Origin: Bacteroidales bacterium
GTDB taxonomy: Bacteria > Bacteroidota > Bacteroidia > Bacteroidales > UBA3824
DNA: 24,572 nucleotides
Assembly: GCA_016293845.1 (NCBI GenBank)
Contig: JAEDDH010000035.1
Span: 1 to 24,572, forward strand
Direction of reading: 5' to 3'
Shown here: piece after piece, positions 8,260 through 16,353 of the stretch
Layout of the letters: each line of letters starts with the position of its first letter
How positions within the stretch are numbered: position 1 is the stretch's first letter
Made by a program: the position numbers and the translations under genes
The notes under the pieces: generated by a model
The model's database searches: none
What the model was told of the DNA's origin: nothing
Seen by the model: only the letters and a program-made list of their open reading frames with translations

Positions 8260-8772
8260 TTATGCAAAAAATCTGCTATAAATTTTCACCGCCGCAATAG
8301 TCAAAAGTATCGCCGCCGTTATACCAAACCACCACATCGTGAATTTGGCAAAGGGAGGTATATATTTTTCTTTGACCACCTGCACTTCTTTGTGTGCGCT
8401 CGTGGTGCGTATCGTCTCTCTCAACTGCTCCACCAGCACGCGCAAACTATCCTCGCCACACTCCACATCCACCAGCAACGCGCCGCCCGTATTCGTGGCT
8501 TTCGCGCTCGCATTGATACGCTCCCCGCGCTCGCTCTCTAACATCGCCAAAATGGCATTGTTATTGCTATCGCACTCCACAAGCAGACGGAGTGCCGCGG
8601 TGTCGGGGGCTACCATATACGTTGTATCGCGCCGCTCTATTGTGCGCTCCACGAAAACACTATCGCGCGTGCTCGTAACCGTTCCACGTGGAACACACCC
8701 AACCAACACAAAACACATGAAAAAGACAAATAACCATGTGTCCCACGTGAAACTATTACGCCTTGAACTCAT
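8260..8772 (-). CDS. Probable unimolecular spanin (outer-membrane disruption)
   Basis: I start this gene at ATG 8772 (MSSRRNSFTW), overlapping the end of the endolysin gene by 17 bases. The 170-residue protein has a lipoprotein signal: RR, a hydrophobic run from W13 to L23, then LVGC with the lipid-accepting Cys at 26. About 115 periplasmic residues follow, and the last 27 residues form a transmembrane helix (WWFGITAAILLTIAAVKIY). An N-terminal lipoprotein anchor with a C-terminal inner-membrane helix is the u-spanin plan known from T1 gp11, which fuses inner and outer membranes in the last step of lysis. Position directly after endolysin supports this. An Rz1-like or unrelated lipoprotein is the alternative. 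Confidence 0.65.
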   Translation of the reverse strand: MSSRRNSFTWDTWLFVFFMCFVLVGCVPRGTVTSTRDSVFVERTIERRDTTYMVAPDTAALRLLVECDSNNNAILAMLESERGERINASAKATNTGGALLVDVECGEDSLRVLVEQLRETIRTTSAHKEVQVVKEKYIPPFAKFTMWWFGITAAILLTIAAVKIYSRFFA

Positions 8773-9229
8773 ACACTCTCTTTTCTTGCGGTAACACATC
8801 AATGTGCAACCAATTAACATCCGCCTCTATTCGCAAATTGCAAGGAGCGAATATAGCGTTTTCTTTTATCTTTTCCCGCATTTCCGCCGCGGTCATGTCT
8901 GGGCTTGACAAATCAACGCCCATCCCCAGCATGTGCGGCGAGACATAAAGTTTTCCTTTCTCCGTCTTTGACTTCACCAACTCACAGCAGTTGCAACGAA
9001 AGCCGCGCTGTTTGAGCGTCTTCGTGTTACACACCAGCGGCACTTGCAGCAACTCCACACGGAGCCACAGCAACACTCGCAGTAGGTCTGTGTGTATATA
9101 CCGCCACGCCTTGTCTCCGTCGCGCTGCAAAACGTGCGGGCAGACCAACTCCGAAAGCGCAAAGAATTTCTGCACCTCGAAAAGCAAGCCTGCCCGCTCC
9201 ATTCCTATGTAGTCGCTACTCCTTGTCAT
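8756..9229 (-). CDS. Endolysin, M15-type zinc peptidase
   Basis: This 157-residue protein cleaves peptidoglycan cross-links or stem peptides. The zinc-site pattern is visible: H99 in SPHMLGMGVDLS, D106 in the same motif, and H142 in NWLHIDV, matching the H-x6-D plus distal His of the peptidase M15_3 group. The N-terminus (FEVQKFFALSELVCPHV) also matches that group, where the enzyme starts with a short helical segment. It has no signal peptide, so it needs the holin, with which it overlaps by 14 bases; it overlaps the spanin by 17. Cysteines at 78, 80 and 81 are unusually dense. Confidence 0.85.
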   Translation of the reverse strand: MTRSSDYIGMERAGLLFEVQKFFALSELVCPHVLQRDGDKAWRYIHTDLLRVLLWLRVELLQVPLVCNTKTLKQRGFRCNCCELVKSKTEKGKLYVSPHMLGMGVDLSSPDMTAAEMREKIKENAIFAPCNLRIEADVNWLHIDVLPQEKRVYEFKA

Positions 9230-9446
9230 CGCTGATAGTAAGTTTCGTGTCGCCGTGTTCTAACTTTGCACCGACCCCTTTATCAACTGCGTGCATAAGC
9301 ACAGCGAGGGCGGCAAATCCGAAAAGCACAGCGGCGGCTTTCAATACGCTGCCATCCACAACACCCATCGGAGGCATAACGAAACCACCGATTAGCATTG
9401 CGGCGGCAATCAACGCCAAAACGGAAAAAGTGATATACGCTTTCAT
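9216..9446 (-). CDS. Holin with two transmembrane helices
   Basis: This 76-residue protein has two hydrophobic helices, about residues 5-24 (ITFSVLALIAAAMLIGGFVM) and 35-54 (LKAAAVLFGFAALAVLMHAV), and a charged C-terminal tail ending ISDDKE. This is the layout of a class II holin, which opens the inner membrane at a set time and releases the endolysin. The frame overlaps the endolysin start by 14 bases, and the order holin, endolysin, spanin is the expected lysis cassette. No second start or antiholin is evident. Confidence 0.8.
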   Translation of the reverse strand: MKAYITFSVLALIAAAMLIGGFVMPPMGVVDGSVLKAAAVLFGFAALAVLMHAVDKGVGAKLEHGDTKLTISDDKE

Positions 9447-9461
9447 CCTGCTGTTTGCTGA

Positions 9462-10058
9462 TTAGACATTTAGTTCGTCAAGTGCTGCACCTAACCCTGT
9501 CATAGTGCAAATTACATTCGGCACAGGCTCATCGCATACAAGGTTAAACGACCACGCTCCTCCGTTCTCGTACTCATTGCGCGTTACGCTCGTAGGGTCA
9601 AGACGGAGTGGGCTGTACGCTCCGAAAATGTCGTTTGCACCACCATCGCCGAAAGTCTCCAACACAATAACAGCAGACATGTACAAACCTTTTTGCAATC
9701 CCATTACAAACTCTTCCGCTTTACCATCGCGCGTTGCAGGGATAGTAACGGGTATGGTCTTGGTGTACGAAACACGTCCGCTGTCCGTGTTACCTTGCAC
9801 TGTAACGCCAAAAGGATTTTGCGCGTCAATAATAACAGGTAACGCTTTGCCGCTTTTATCATTCCATTGTGAAACAAAACTACCAAATTCACTAGCAGTA
9901 TTATACAAAGCAGTTACTTTAATACCGTTTTCAGAAAAAGTAGGCGAAAGGGTGCCATCTATGGCACTCCCCGTGATAAGCAACGCCCTGCCCGTGTATT
10001 TCTGTCGCACCACGTTACAAGGCTCTATATACCCAGTAACATCAAAACATTTTGCCAT
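9462..10058 (-). CDS. Probable major tail tube protein
   Basis: This 198-residue protein (MAKCFDVTGY) is rich in Gly, Thr and Val, beta-type in character, with no membrane segment. It starts four bases after the connector gene stop and follows the head genes, where siphophages carry the tail tube subunit. Sequences such as KTIPVTIPATRDGKAEEF and GAWSFNLVCDEPVPNV suit a beta-sandwich tail protein. The assignment is by position, length and composition; a head decoration or other virion protein is possible. Confidence 0.6.
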   Translation of the reverse strand: MAKCFDVTGYIEPCNVVRQKYTGRALLITGSAIDGTLSPTFSENGIKVTALYNTASEFGSFVSQWNDKSGKALPVIIDAQNPFGVTVQGNTDSGRVSYTKTIPVTIPATRDGKAEEFVMGLQKGLYMSAVIVLETFGDGGANDIFGAYSPLRLDPTSVTRNEYENGGAWSFNLVCDEPVPNVICTMTGLGAALDELNV

Positions 10059-10062
10059 AATC

Positions 10063-10455
10063 TCAAAGTGTTAAAAAGTTAGTACTAAAATAGACTTGAC
10101 ACACATCATCGCACTTCCGTACATCGCCGCCGTATTCGCCCGCTACGAGTTCCAACTCGCTGCGACACCTTGCCGCCACGGCGTTCAGCATATCCGCGCC
10201 GCTCGCTTGCGTACTCGCTGTGATAGACGTGCCCTTTGCCCCTGCACGTGTGGCGAAAGTGTTGCTACTCTCCAGCACGTACAAAAACGCAAGGCACATC
10301 AGCGCACCGCGCTCCAACTCATCATCCGCGGGCAACACGCCGCGCAAAGGTTTGAGATAGCAACGCTCCACCAACGCCTCCGCACTCGTAAGCACTTGCG
10401 AGGACACGTTGGCAGATACGTTCAATCCAAAATCCCTATATTCCTGTACGGTCAT
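10063..10455 (-). CDS. Head-tail connector (adaptor-like) protein
   Basis: This 130-residue protein begins MTVQEYRDFGLNVSANV. It is largely helical, with a central ELERGALMCLAFLYVLESSNTF stretch. Coming straight after the major capsid gene, its size and helical pattern fit the adaptor proteins (HK97 gp6-like) that bind the portal and prepare the neck. It starts 23 bases after the capsid stop and ends four bases before the tail tube gene. Family membership is inferred. Confidence 0.6.
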   Translation of the reverse strand: MTVQEYRDFGLNVSANVSSQVLTSAEALVERCYLKPLRGVLPADDELERGALMCLAFLYVLESSNTFATRAGAKGTSITASTQASGADMLNAVAARCRSELELVAGEYGGDVRKCDDVCQVYFSTNFLTL

Positions 10456-10478
10456 ACGATTTTAGTGTTTTCATTTTG

Positions 10479-11720
10479 TTACTCTGCTGCACGCAAAACG
10501 GCTGTCGACTTGATACCATGGATAGCACCAGCCATATCCATTTCGTATAGCAGATACATCGCGTTCTCCTTATACTCAGGGAACGGAATCTCCAGCGTCT
10601 TGCGGATTTTAACGCGGTACTCATCGGGCGACATAACGATAGCGTGCAAGCCGTTTTCGTTTGCAAGGTATCCCTTGTTGATAACGCGCTCAACGCCCAG
10701 CATCTTTGCCATGTCCTCAAGCCCGATAATAGTAGCCGTGCCGCCGTTTCCGTAGACCATCTTACGGAGTTGTACCTCCAGCGCGGACGTGATAAACAAC
10801 CATTTGCGGTCTGCTTTCACCTCCTTAACGGTGCGCAAAAGATCTACAAGCGTAACCTCTGCTCCCTCGGGATTGAGCACCGTGGTGAAAGCGTCAGTTG
10901 CTTTCTTCGTTCCGATAGTCTCAAAGGACGTAATCTGCTTGTTACCGCTGTTAACCTTGTCGCCGATAAGCATCGCGCGAACGGCTGCGGCTTTCACAGA
11001 CTTGCGCAACTCTGCAACGGCACTCGCGAGGAGTTGGGTTTGCTGCCCCGCTTCCTCTGCGGCATTGAGGTCAGAGTTAGCGATACGCTGCATCTTGTAC
11101 ACCTCTTTGCACTCGATAGACTTACCATTCAGTGCGAGAGTTTGCAGGTCTTTGGTAACGCCCTTTTGGGAGGCTTTGTCCCATTGTTTTGCCACCTGAT
11201 CGGCGTTGCTTTCATTCAACTCACCGTAGAACCATTTCGCAAACGGGGTAACGCTCAGAGCGTCAAACACCTCATCTGCGTCATCCTGCTTGATATTCAG
11301 GACGTAGTCCACCAACTGTTGGTAAGACAGCCCCGTGATATCGTTCTTGGTCATCACGCCCTCGATGGCATTGATAGCCTCCGAGTGGCTACGGCTGCGC
11401 AAAATAGCGTTTGCGACCTGCTCAACCACTTTGCCGCTAATTTTGTTTTCAACTTTCGCACCAGCAGCACCGCCGCGCACTACCTGCATGATACTCTCGC
11501 GCACCTCGGCAATCTTGTTTTCAACGTCCTCATTGCTTGCAAAAGTGCCTGCAATCTCTTCCACCTTTTTTGTCAGTTCGTCAATACCGTGCTCTTCGTC
11601 ATCGTCTGCGAAAGACTGAAAAGCTTCCAGCACTGCATCCGCAAAATCCTTTGCGTCCCCCGTGAGGGCGTTCTTAATCCCTTGCAAACGCCCCAAGTTC
11701 ATCAAAAAGTTTTTCTTCAT
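10479..11720 (-). CDS. Major capsid protein, HK97 fold
   Basis: This 413-residue protein is the likely shell subunit. Residues 1-110 are highly charged and helical (KDFADAVLEAFQSFADDDEE), like the scaffolding delta domain removed by a prohead protease. The remainder has the alternating alpha/beta character of the HK97 fold, with motifs such as TPFAKWFYGELNES, AAAVRAMLIGDKVN and a C-terminal MYLLYEMDMAGAIHG strand. The prohead protease gene sits six bases upstream, which fits cleavage of this N-terminus after assembly. A partial Shine-Dalgarno (AGAGG) precedes the ATG at 11720. Confidence 0.85.
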   Translation of the reverse strand: MKKNFLMNLGRLQGIKNALTGDAKDFADAVLEAFQSFADDDEEHGIDELTKKVEEIAGTFASNEDVENKIAEVRESIMQVVRGGAAGAKVENKISGKVVEQVANAILRSRSHSEAINAIEGVMTKNDITGLSYQQLVDYVLNIKQDDADEVFDALSVTPFAKWFYGELNESNADQVAKQWDKASQKGVTKDLQTLALNGKSIECKEVYKMQRIANSDLNAAEEAGQQTQLLASAVAELRKSVKAAAVRAMLIGDKVNSGNKQITSFETIGTKKATDAFTTVLNPEGAEVTLVDLLRTVKEVKADRKWLFITSALEVQLRKMVYGNGGTATIIGLEDMAKMLGVERVINKGYLANENGLHAIVMSPDEYRVKIRKTLEIPFPEYKENAMYLLYEMDMAGAIHGIKSTAVLRAAE

Positions 11721-11726
11721 AACCTC

Positions 11727-12362
11727 TTAATTTTTTTTGTTAAATAATCTATTCATCGCACCACCCTCCTGCGTGCGTTTTGTCTTATTCTCATAAGCAA
11801 GCCTATTGCGGCGCGTCTCTGCCACGGTCTCGAAAGGCACGCCATTTGCAGGCGTGGCAACCAGCGAGACGGACAAAAGCGAAATCTTTTTTATCAACTC
11901 GTAATCAAAAGACCCGTCTTTCTTGTAACGGTACTCGCTTTCTTCCACAAGCCCGCACTTGCTGAAACCTTGCAAAATACCGTTTTTCAGTTTGCTCTTT
12001 ACCGCGGCGAAACTCGGGTCGTCCCTCGGGATATACCCGACCACATAAAACCCTACGCTGTTTGTTTCGATATACAACGCGCGACCGACAAGCCACTCGG
12101 GGCGTTCGTCATGCTGCACGTCCAGCACCACATTCAGCCCGTTTGCGAGGTAGTAGCGGGAAATGAAGTCATCAAAGCAACCCTGATCGTACCTTTCGCC
12201 GTTTTCGTTGGTAGTGCCCCACTTCATCTCGTACCCCTTGACTATGATACCATCCAGCAACTCCACATCATCCGCGCGCTTGGTGATAGACGAAAGCGGC
12301 AACGATTGTACATCCTGCCAATCACCAATAAGCACCGTGTCCCTAATTATATGCTTTTCCAT
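11727..12362 (-). CDS. Prohead maturation protease (HK97 family)
   Basis: This 211-residue serine protease trims the capsid scaffold domain. Visible hallmarks are a beta-rich core (LLDGIIVKGYEMKWG), a histidine at 84 in VQHDERPEW, a likely nucleophile S134 in QGFSKCG, and the C-terminal KISLLSVSLVATPAN motif that resembles the conserved E-x-S-L-V-x-x-P-A-N of prohead proteases. It lies between portal and capsid genes, one base from the former and six from the latter, as in HK97-like phages. The tail after 180 is basic and may be a self-cleaved extension. Confidence 0.9.
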   Translation of the reverse strand: MEKHIIRDTVLIGDWQDVQSLPLSSITKRADDVELLDGIIVKGYEMKWGTTNENGERYDQGCFDDFISRYYLANGLNVVLDVQHDERPEWLVGRALYIETNSVGFYVVGYIPRDDPSFAAVKSKLKNGILQGFSKCGLVEESEYRYKKDGSFDYELIKKISLLSVSLVATPANGVPFETVAETRRNRLAYENKTKRTQEGGAMNRLFNKKN

Positions 12363-12363
12363 C

Positions 12364-13335
12364 TTACAACGTATTTTCTTGCGGTTCCCCGCTGATTATG
12401 TAATCAATATCACCCAACCCCAAGTCGCGGGCAAACAGCCAAAAAGTCGCATTCAGGAAACGGCGGAAAGATTTGTATTTGGCTTTGTCGCCCTCCCGCA
12501 ATTCGCCGCCGTTCGATAGGCTGCGGCTGTTTGCGCTGTCTATGATAGCAATCTGATTTGCGGGCACTTTGACACGGTCAGCAATCGCCAAAATGCACAT
12601 GCGCACACGCTCCGTCAGTTTGTTATCAATCGAAGAGAGGGAGATAGTTTGAAAACGCATAGGCTTCGGAAACAGTATCACAGACTTTTGCTTCTTCAAA
12701 ATCCCGTATTCGCTTTCATCCCCTCCGAGTTTTTTCTCGAATTCGTCTTTCTCCCACTTGGTCAAAGTCGGCTGAGTAGGCGCACCGCTTACGCTCTCGG
12801 GGCTCACAGATATAAGCACACCCATCCGCTCATTCGCCGTGTTGCTGCCGTTCAAAACATTGTCGAGATATTTAAGGTACGGCTTCAATAACTGCCGGTC
12901 AGACTTCCCAACAGCGCAAAAAGTCGGGCTGCGCATAACATACACCTCGCCGCCGTCAATCGCCTTTACATTGACCCGCGTTCCTTGCGTCTCCGTGATA
13001 TATTCACCAACACCCAACAAGCGCAAGAAAATGCCGTTTGTTCGGTCAATCTTAATCACCGCGAAACCGTCATCAAAAAGCAAGTTCATCACCTGCTGCC
13101 CGTATGTATCAAAAAAAGCGGAAAAGGCTGCAAAGGTCTGTTTGTTCAACCCGTTATAGACAAACTTCGTATCATTGCAAATGTCCGTTAAAATGTCCAC
13201 TATATTGTAAAACATCGCATCCGCAAACGGATACGAAGAAATAGCAATATCAACGTAAGGGCGGGTATTCTCAAACAAAACGCTGCGGTTGTGCCGCGAC
13301 CTCCACTGCTCTATATAATCAGATATCCTTTTCAT
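12364..13335 (-). CDS. Portal protein
   Basis: The dodecameric portal is the DNA entry point of the head. I use ATG at 13335 (MKRISDYIEQW), giving 323 residues, rather than the Met at 13371 that lies inside the promoter. The protein is short for a portal, but N-terminal SVLFENTRPYVDIAISSYPF, the FDDGFAVIKIDR segment and the C-terminal DRVKVPANQIAIIDSANSRSL resemble portal signatures. Position between large terminase and prohead protease is diagnostic. The -7 box of a good promoter ends only five bases before this ATG, so the mRNA may be leaderless or nearly so. Confidence 0.85.
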   Translation of the reverse strand: MKRISDYIEQWRSRHNRSVLFENTRPYVDIAISSYPFADAMFYNIVDILTDICNDTKFVYNGLNKQTFAAFSAFFDTYGQQVMNLLFDDGFAVIKIDRTNGIFLRLLGVGEYITETQGTRVNVKAIDGGEVYVMRSPTFCAVGKSDRQLLKPYLKYLDNVLNGSNTANERMGVLISVSPESVSGAPTQPTLTKWEKDEFEKKLGGDESEYGILKKQKSVILFPKPMRFQTISLSSIDNKLTERVRMCILAIADRVKVPANQIAIIDSANSRSLSNGGELREGDKAKYKSFRRFLNATFWLFARDLGLGDIDYIISGEPQENTL

Positions 13336-13340
13336 GCCCG

Positions 13341-13372
13341 CAAAGTTACGGCGTTTTTTTGATATATGCAAA
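13341..13372 (-). promoter_or_regulatory. Bacteroidota-type promoter before the portal gene
   Basis: TTTG (13372-13369), 20 bases, TAACTTTG (13348-13341) on the minus strand, starting 17 bases past the large terminase stop. Only five bases separate the -7 box from the portal ATG, so the transcription start is predicted at or beside the start codon. This promoter likely drives the head, tail tube and lysis genes. Confidence 0.8.
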
Positions 13373-13389
13373 TAATATGCAAAAAATTT

Positions 13390-14553
13390 TTACAAATCAA
13401 AGAATTTTCGTGCCGTGAGTGTGCTCGCAAGCGCGTCCACATTGTCATCGTGCTCGCATTTCGGGTGCACCGAAAACTCGTATATCTGCTGCACAAAAGC
13501 GCGGTTATTGTCATTATCCACAAACAACACATCCGCCGTTATCGCATTGTATTTCGCCAAAATACGCTCTTCTTTCTTGCCCTTGCTATTCCATCCCTGC
13601 ACATACGGCAAAGAGTTGTTTGCAAACTCGTAAAACTCTATTCCCTGCAAGCCGTTTGTCTCTATATACACAGCCCCGACATCATACGACTTGCACCACT
13701 CTTCCAGCACCTTGCACACATCGTAAGGCGTGCCAGCGTTCACGCTGTGCGTATCCACCACCCACGTTTTCTGTCCATCTGTCGCCGAAAGCACACACGC
13801 GAAATAGTCTGCACCACGGAGGGCGGACGGGTCGCAGAAAATGATATACCTTTGAAGTGGATCGTACGGTGTGCCGAAGTGTATGTTATCGCGCGTGAAA
13901 ATGTCCCCGCTCAACTCGTAATACTCACCAAGAACCTGCACCTTGTAATTGTATATATCCACCTCCGTGGCATTCTCGCGCGTTCCCAAGGCTTCCAGCG
14001 TCCTAAAATAGTCAAGTTGTACCTTTGGCAAATATGGATTATCAAATGGCGTGGTGTGGCAAATATCGCACTCATTCACAAAGTCATCAATCCAAAAGCG
14101 TTTTGTCGGGTTATAGTCGATGAAAATCCCCCGCCGCGCGTTCACAGCAAGGTCTATATATTGCTGTTTGCTGAATTTGTTTGCTTCGTTCAAAAATAGG
14201 TAATCACACGCCACACCCTTTGCCGTCTCACTGTCTGCGTACGAGTTGAAAAATATACGTGTTCCCGTTTTCTTATTGCGTATCTCCCTCGGGCTTTCCA
14301 GCACCTCGTAATTGCCAAATGTAGCCGGATGGCTGCGTATAATATCCTTTGCGTCTGCGTGGCTGCCCAAACGCCCCTGCTCTTGCGTCATGGTTGCTAT
14401 ATTCACCACTATTCGCTCAATTGCACCCAAAAGCAGGAAAAACGTCAAAACGCCGTATGTTTTACCAGAACGACGTCCACCGCAAAAAACAAATGTACTT
14501 GCACCATCTGCCAAACGTTTTGCGATATATTCCTCAACCTTTGTCCGTGCCAT
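13390..14553 (-). CDS. Terminase large subunit
   Basis: This 387-residue packaging motor has an N-terminal ATPase with Walker A at 25-32 (GGRRSGKT) and a Walker B-like YLFLNEAN at 117-124, in which the usual acidic pair is Asn-Glu. The C-terminal nuclease shows D240 (FCDPSALRG), E297 (VYIETNG) and D368/D369 (CEHDDNVDAL), which fit the RNase H-like terminase site. It starts with ATG 14553, overlapping the small subunit by 20 bases. The nuclease cuts concatemers at packaging start and end. Confidence 0.92.
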   Translation of the reverse strand: MARTKVEEYIAKRLADGASTFVFCGGRRSGKTYGVLTFFLLLGAIERIVVNIATMTQEQGRLGSHADAKDIIRSHPATFGNYEVLESPREIRNKKTGTRIFFNSYADSETAKGVACDYLFLNEANKFSKQQYIDLAVNARRGIFIDYNPTKRFWIDDFVNECDICHTTPFDNPYLPKVQLDYFRTLEALGTRENATEVDIYNYKVQVLGEYYELSGDIFTRDNIHFGTPYDPLQRYIIFCDPSALRGADYFACVLSATDGQKTWVVDTHSVNAGTPYDVCKVLEEWCKSYDVGAVYIETNGLQGIEFYEFANNSLPYVQGWNSKGKKEERILAKYNAITADVLFVDNDNNRAFVQQIYEFSVHPKCEHDDNVDALASTLTARKFFDL

Positions 14554-14905
14554 ATTTCGCCGCCCACTCTGCTTTTATCGCCGCCGCTGTCTCCGCGTCA
14601 GTTGTAACCTCCACCTGCTCCTTCGGTTTGCCGTGCGTTTGGTTGGTTAGGTCGAAGAAATCCTGCACTGTAACAGAGCCAGTTATTGCTTGTATAAACT
14701 TACGCCTTGCAAAAGGATTTTTTTTGTTTGAAACATAATCCTCCAACTCTTCCTGCGTCGCTTCACTCTCTACCCACCTATAAAAATCACGCATAGAACG
14801 AGCAGTAGAAGACGGCATAGGCTTGTTGCCGTTAGGTTGCCCAAACCAATGCGCTTTCTCACGTTCGCGACTTTCTTCGCTTTTGTAGTTTAGATTTTTT
14901 TTCAT
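14534..14905 (-). CDS. Probable terminase small subunit
   Basis: This 123-residue protein starts at 14905, overlapping the ParB-methyltransferase stop as ATGA. It is charged and helical with a basic N-terminus (MKKNLNYKSEESREREKAHW) and segments such as FARRKFIQAITGSVTVQDFF. Immediate position before the large terminase gene, size and composition fit the DNA-recognising small subunit. I see no clear helix-turn-helix, so the assignment rests mainly on synteny. The upstream neighbour carries a ParB-like domain, so some packaging-site recognition could sit there. Confidence 0.65.
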   Translation of the reverse strand: MKKNLNYKSEESREREKAHWFGQPNGNKPMPSSTARSMRDFYRWVESEATQEELEDYVSNKKNPFARRKFIQAITGSVTVQDFFDLTNQTHGKPKEQVEVTTDAETAAAIKAEWAAKYGTDKG

Positions 14906-16263
14906 ACCTTACGCAATATCAAAATACATTCTTTATTTTCGTAATCTGAAACGCCGTTGTTATTATCCATTCCAGATCCGCGAACATCCTCAACAATAAA
15001 GCCAACATCCGCCGCTATACGCTTGCCGTCTTCCAAAAGCGGATATTTTTGCGAACCGACCTGCAAGCAGAAAACGCCGCCATGTCGCAATCCTTTGTGC
15101 GCATTAGTAATCAATTGCCTATAAAAGCCATCGCGCCATAAATTGTAATTATTGAATTTCTCGTGGCTTTGTTCGCCGCCCTCGTATCGCTCCACATCAA
15201 AATACGGAGGGCTTGTTAGCGCAAAGTCAAAAGCGCACTCCTGTATATCGTAATTCTCAAAAGGCATACACAAAAGCGTTACCTGCTTTTCCTCTCGCAG
15301 ATATTTACGGAAACGCTCGTACATTTCCGTGTTGCCATCTATCTGCTTTTGCGCTGGGTCTGTTGCTGTATAACTACCAGCAACACTTGCCAAAAATCCG
15401 ACAAGTCTCCCGCCCCATCCAGCGCAAGGGTCAAGCACATATCCACCATCAGGACAAAACTCATTTATCAAATCCCTTGCAAGGCTTGCAGGAAAATCAA
15501 GCACTCTTTTCCCACCTCTGCAAGGTTGGCTGTTATTATACAAAGAAGTCCATGATTTTTTTCCATCATCCAAACAAAAACGCTCACCATTAACCTTGCC
15601 CGAATCAATGCATGCACGGTATTCATCTATAATATTTTTATGCCCGCCGTTTGCTGTAGTCTCCATTTGTGGGTGAAACGCAATAGCATTGCTCCTTGAG
15701 TAATCTTTTACTCCGTTTATAAAATTGACAAAATCAACCTCAGCCGTGCCCTTTCGCACGAACTGCCAACCGCCAATCTTATCATAACACTCCATTATAT
15801 CACGCATTGCGCTTCTGAAAGCCTCATCCAAACACTTATTATAGAAATCATCCTTTGTGCTTTTATCCTTTTTGCAGCCCAAATCAACATCGGGTATATT
15901 TATTTGCAGACTTTCAATTTGCAGGCTGTTAAGATTGGCACGGATCTCTTCTATATTCCATTCCACCTTATCGCTCGTTGCATTATCAGCAGCCGCCAAT
16001 AATTTGCGCTTTTCGTCATCTGTTCGCAAATCATTTCTTTTTACAACAATCAACTCCGAGCCGTCAGTCTCAATAATTCTAGTCTTTATACCAATAGACT
16101 GCGCCTGCTCATAAACACCATTTCCCGCTATAATCTCGCCCTCGCTGTCAATCAGTATGCTACGACCAGCCCCGCAATTTTCAAGGCTTGTCTTTATCAT
16201 TCTCTTGTTTTGTTTTGAATGTTTGCGAAAATTGCGCCTGTCAAATTTAATCTCCTGTTCCAT
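14902..16263 (-). CDS. ParB-like domain fused to DNA methyltransferase
   Basis: This 453-residue protein has two parts. Residues 1-110 resemble a ParB/sulfiredoxin-like N-domain, with SILIDSEGEIIAGNGVYEQA matching the usual Ile-Ile-Ala-Gly loop. Residues about 240-453 are an S-adenosylmethionine-dependent DNA methyltransferase: motif I VLDPCAGWGGR (278-286) and catalytic TSPPY (350-354), the latter typical of N4-cytosine enzymes. A linker with several acidic stretches joins them. No restriction partner is nearby, so it is an orphan phage methyltransferase that may protect phage DNA or mark sites. Its leader is about 55 bases, and the TTGCAA array lies just upstream. Target and ParB ligand are unknown. 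Confidence 0.85.
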   Translation of the reverse strand: MEQEIKFDRRNFRKHSKQNKRMIKTSLENCGAGRSILIDSEGEIIAGNGVYEQAQSIGIKTRIIETDGSELIVVKRNDLRTDDEKRKLLAAADNATSDKVEWNIEEIRANLNSLQIESLQINIPDVDLGCKKDKSTKDDFYNKCLDEAFRSAMRDIMECYDKIGGWQFVRKGTAEVDFVNFINGVKDYSRSNAIAFHPQMETTANGGHKNIIDEYRACIDSGKVNGERFCLDDGKKSWTSLYNNSQPCRGGKRVLDFPASLARDLINEFCPDGGYVLDPCAGWGGRLVGFLASVAGSYTATDPAQKQIDGNTEMYERFRKYLREEKQVTLLCMPFENYDIQECAFDFALTSPPYFDVERYEGGEQSHEKFNNYNLWRDGFYRQLITNAHKGLRHGGVFCLQVGSQKYPLLEDGKRIAADVGFIVEDVRGSGMDNNNGVSDYENKECILILRKV

Positions 16264-16321
16264 AATTTACTTTTGTTTTTATCACGCGTATAATGAAACC
16301 CTCTAAATGGGTTGTTTGCCG

Positions 16322-16353
16322 CAAAATTACTGCTTTTTTTTGATACCAGCAAA
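16322..16353 (-). promoter_or_regulatory. Bacteroidota-type promoter for methyltransferase-terminase genes
   Basis: TTTG (16353-16350), 20 bases, TAATTTTG (16329-16322) on the minus strand. The start is predicted near 16315, giving a leader of about 50 bases before ATG 16263. A small stem, AACCC/GGGTT with a seven-base loop, lies in that leader. The promoter stands between the TTGCAA array and the gene. Confidence 0.8.

Noticed and set aside
8208..8267. Upstream Met for the moron-like gene at 8267
   Set aside because: It lies upstream of the -33 box of the promoter at 8226-8257, so transcripts from that promoter would not include it.
10644..11747. Long plus-strand frame (367 codons) opposite the capsid gene, and a similar one at 13366-14199 opposite large terminase
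   Set aside because: Both lie antisense to confident genes and read as low-complexity His/Leu/Cys-rich sequence, with no promoter on that strand. They are shadows of the real genes.
13336..13371. Upstream Met for the portal gene at 13371
   Set aside because: The extra 12 codons cover the promoter itself and the sequence (HISKKRRNF) is not portal-like.
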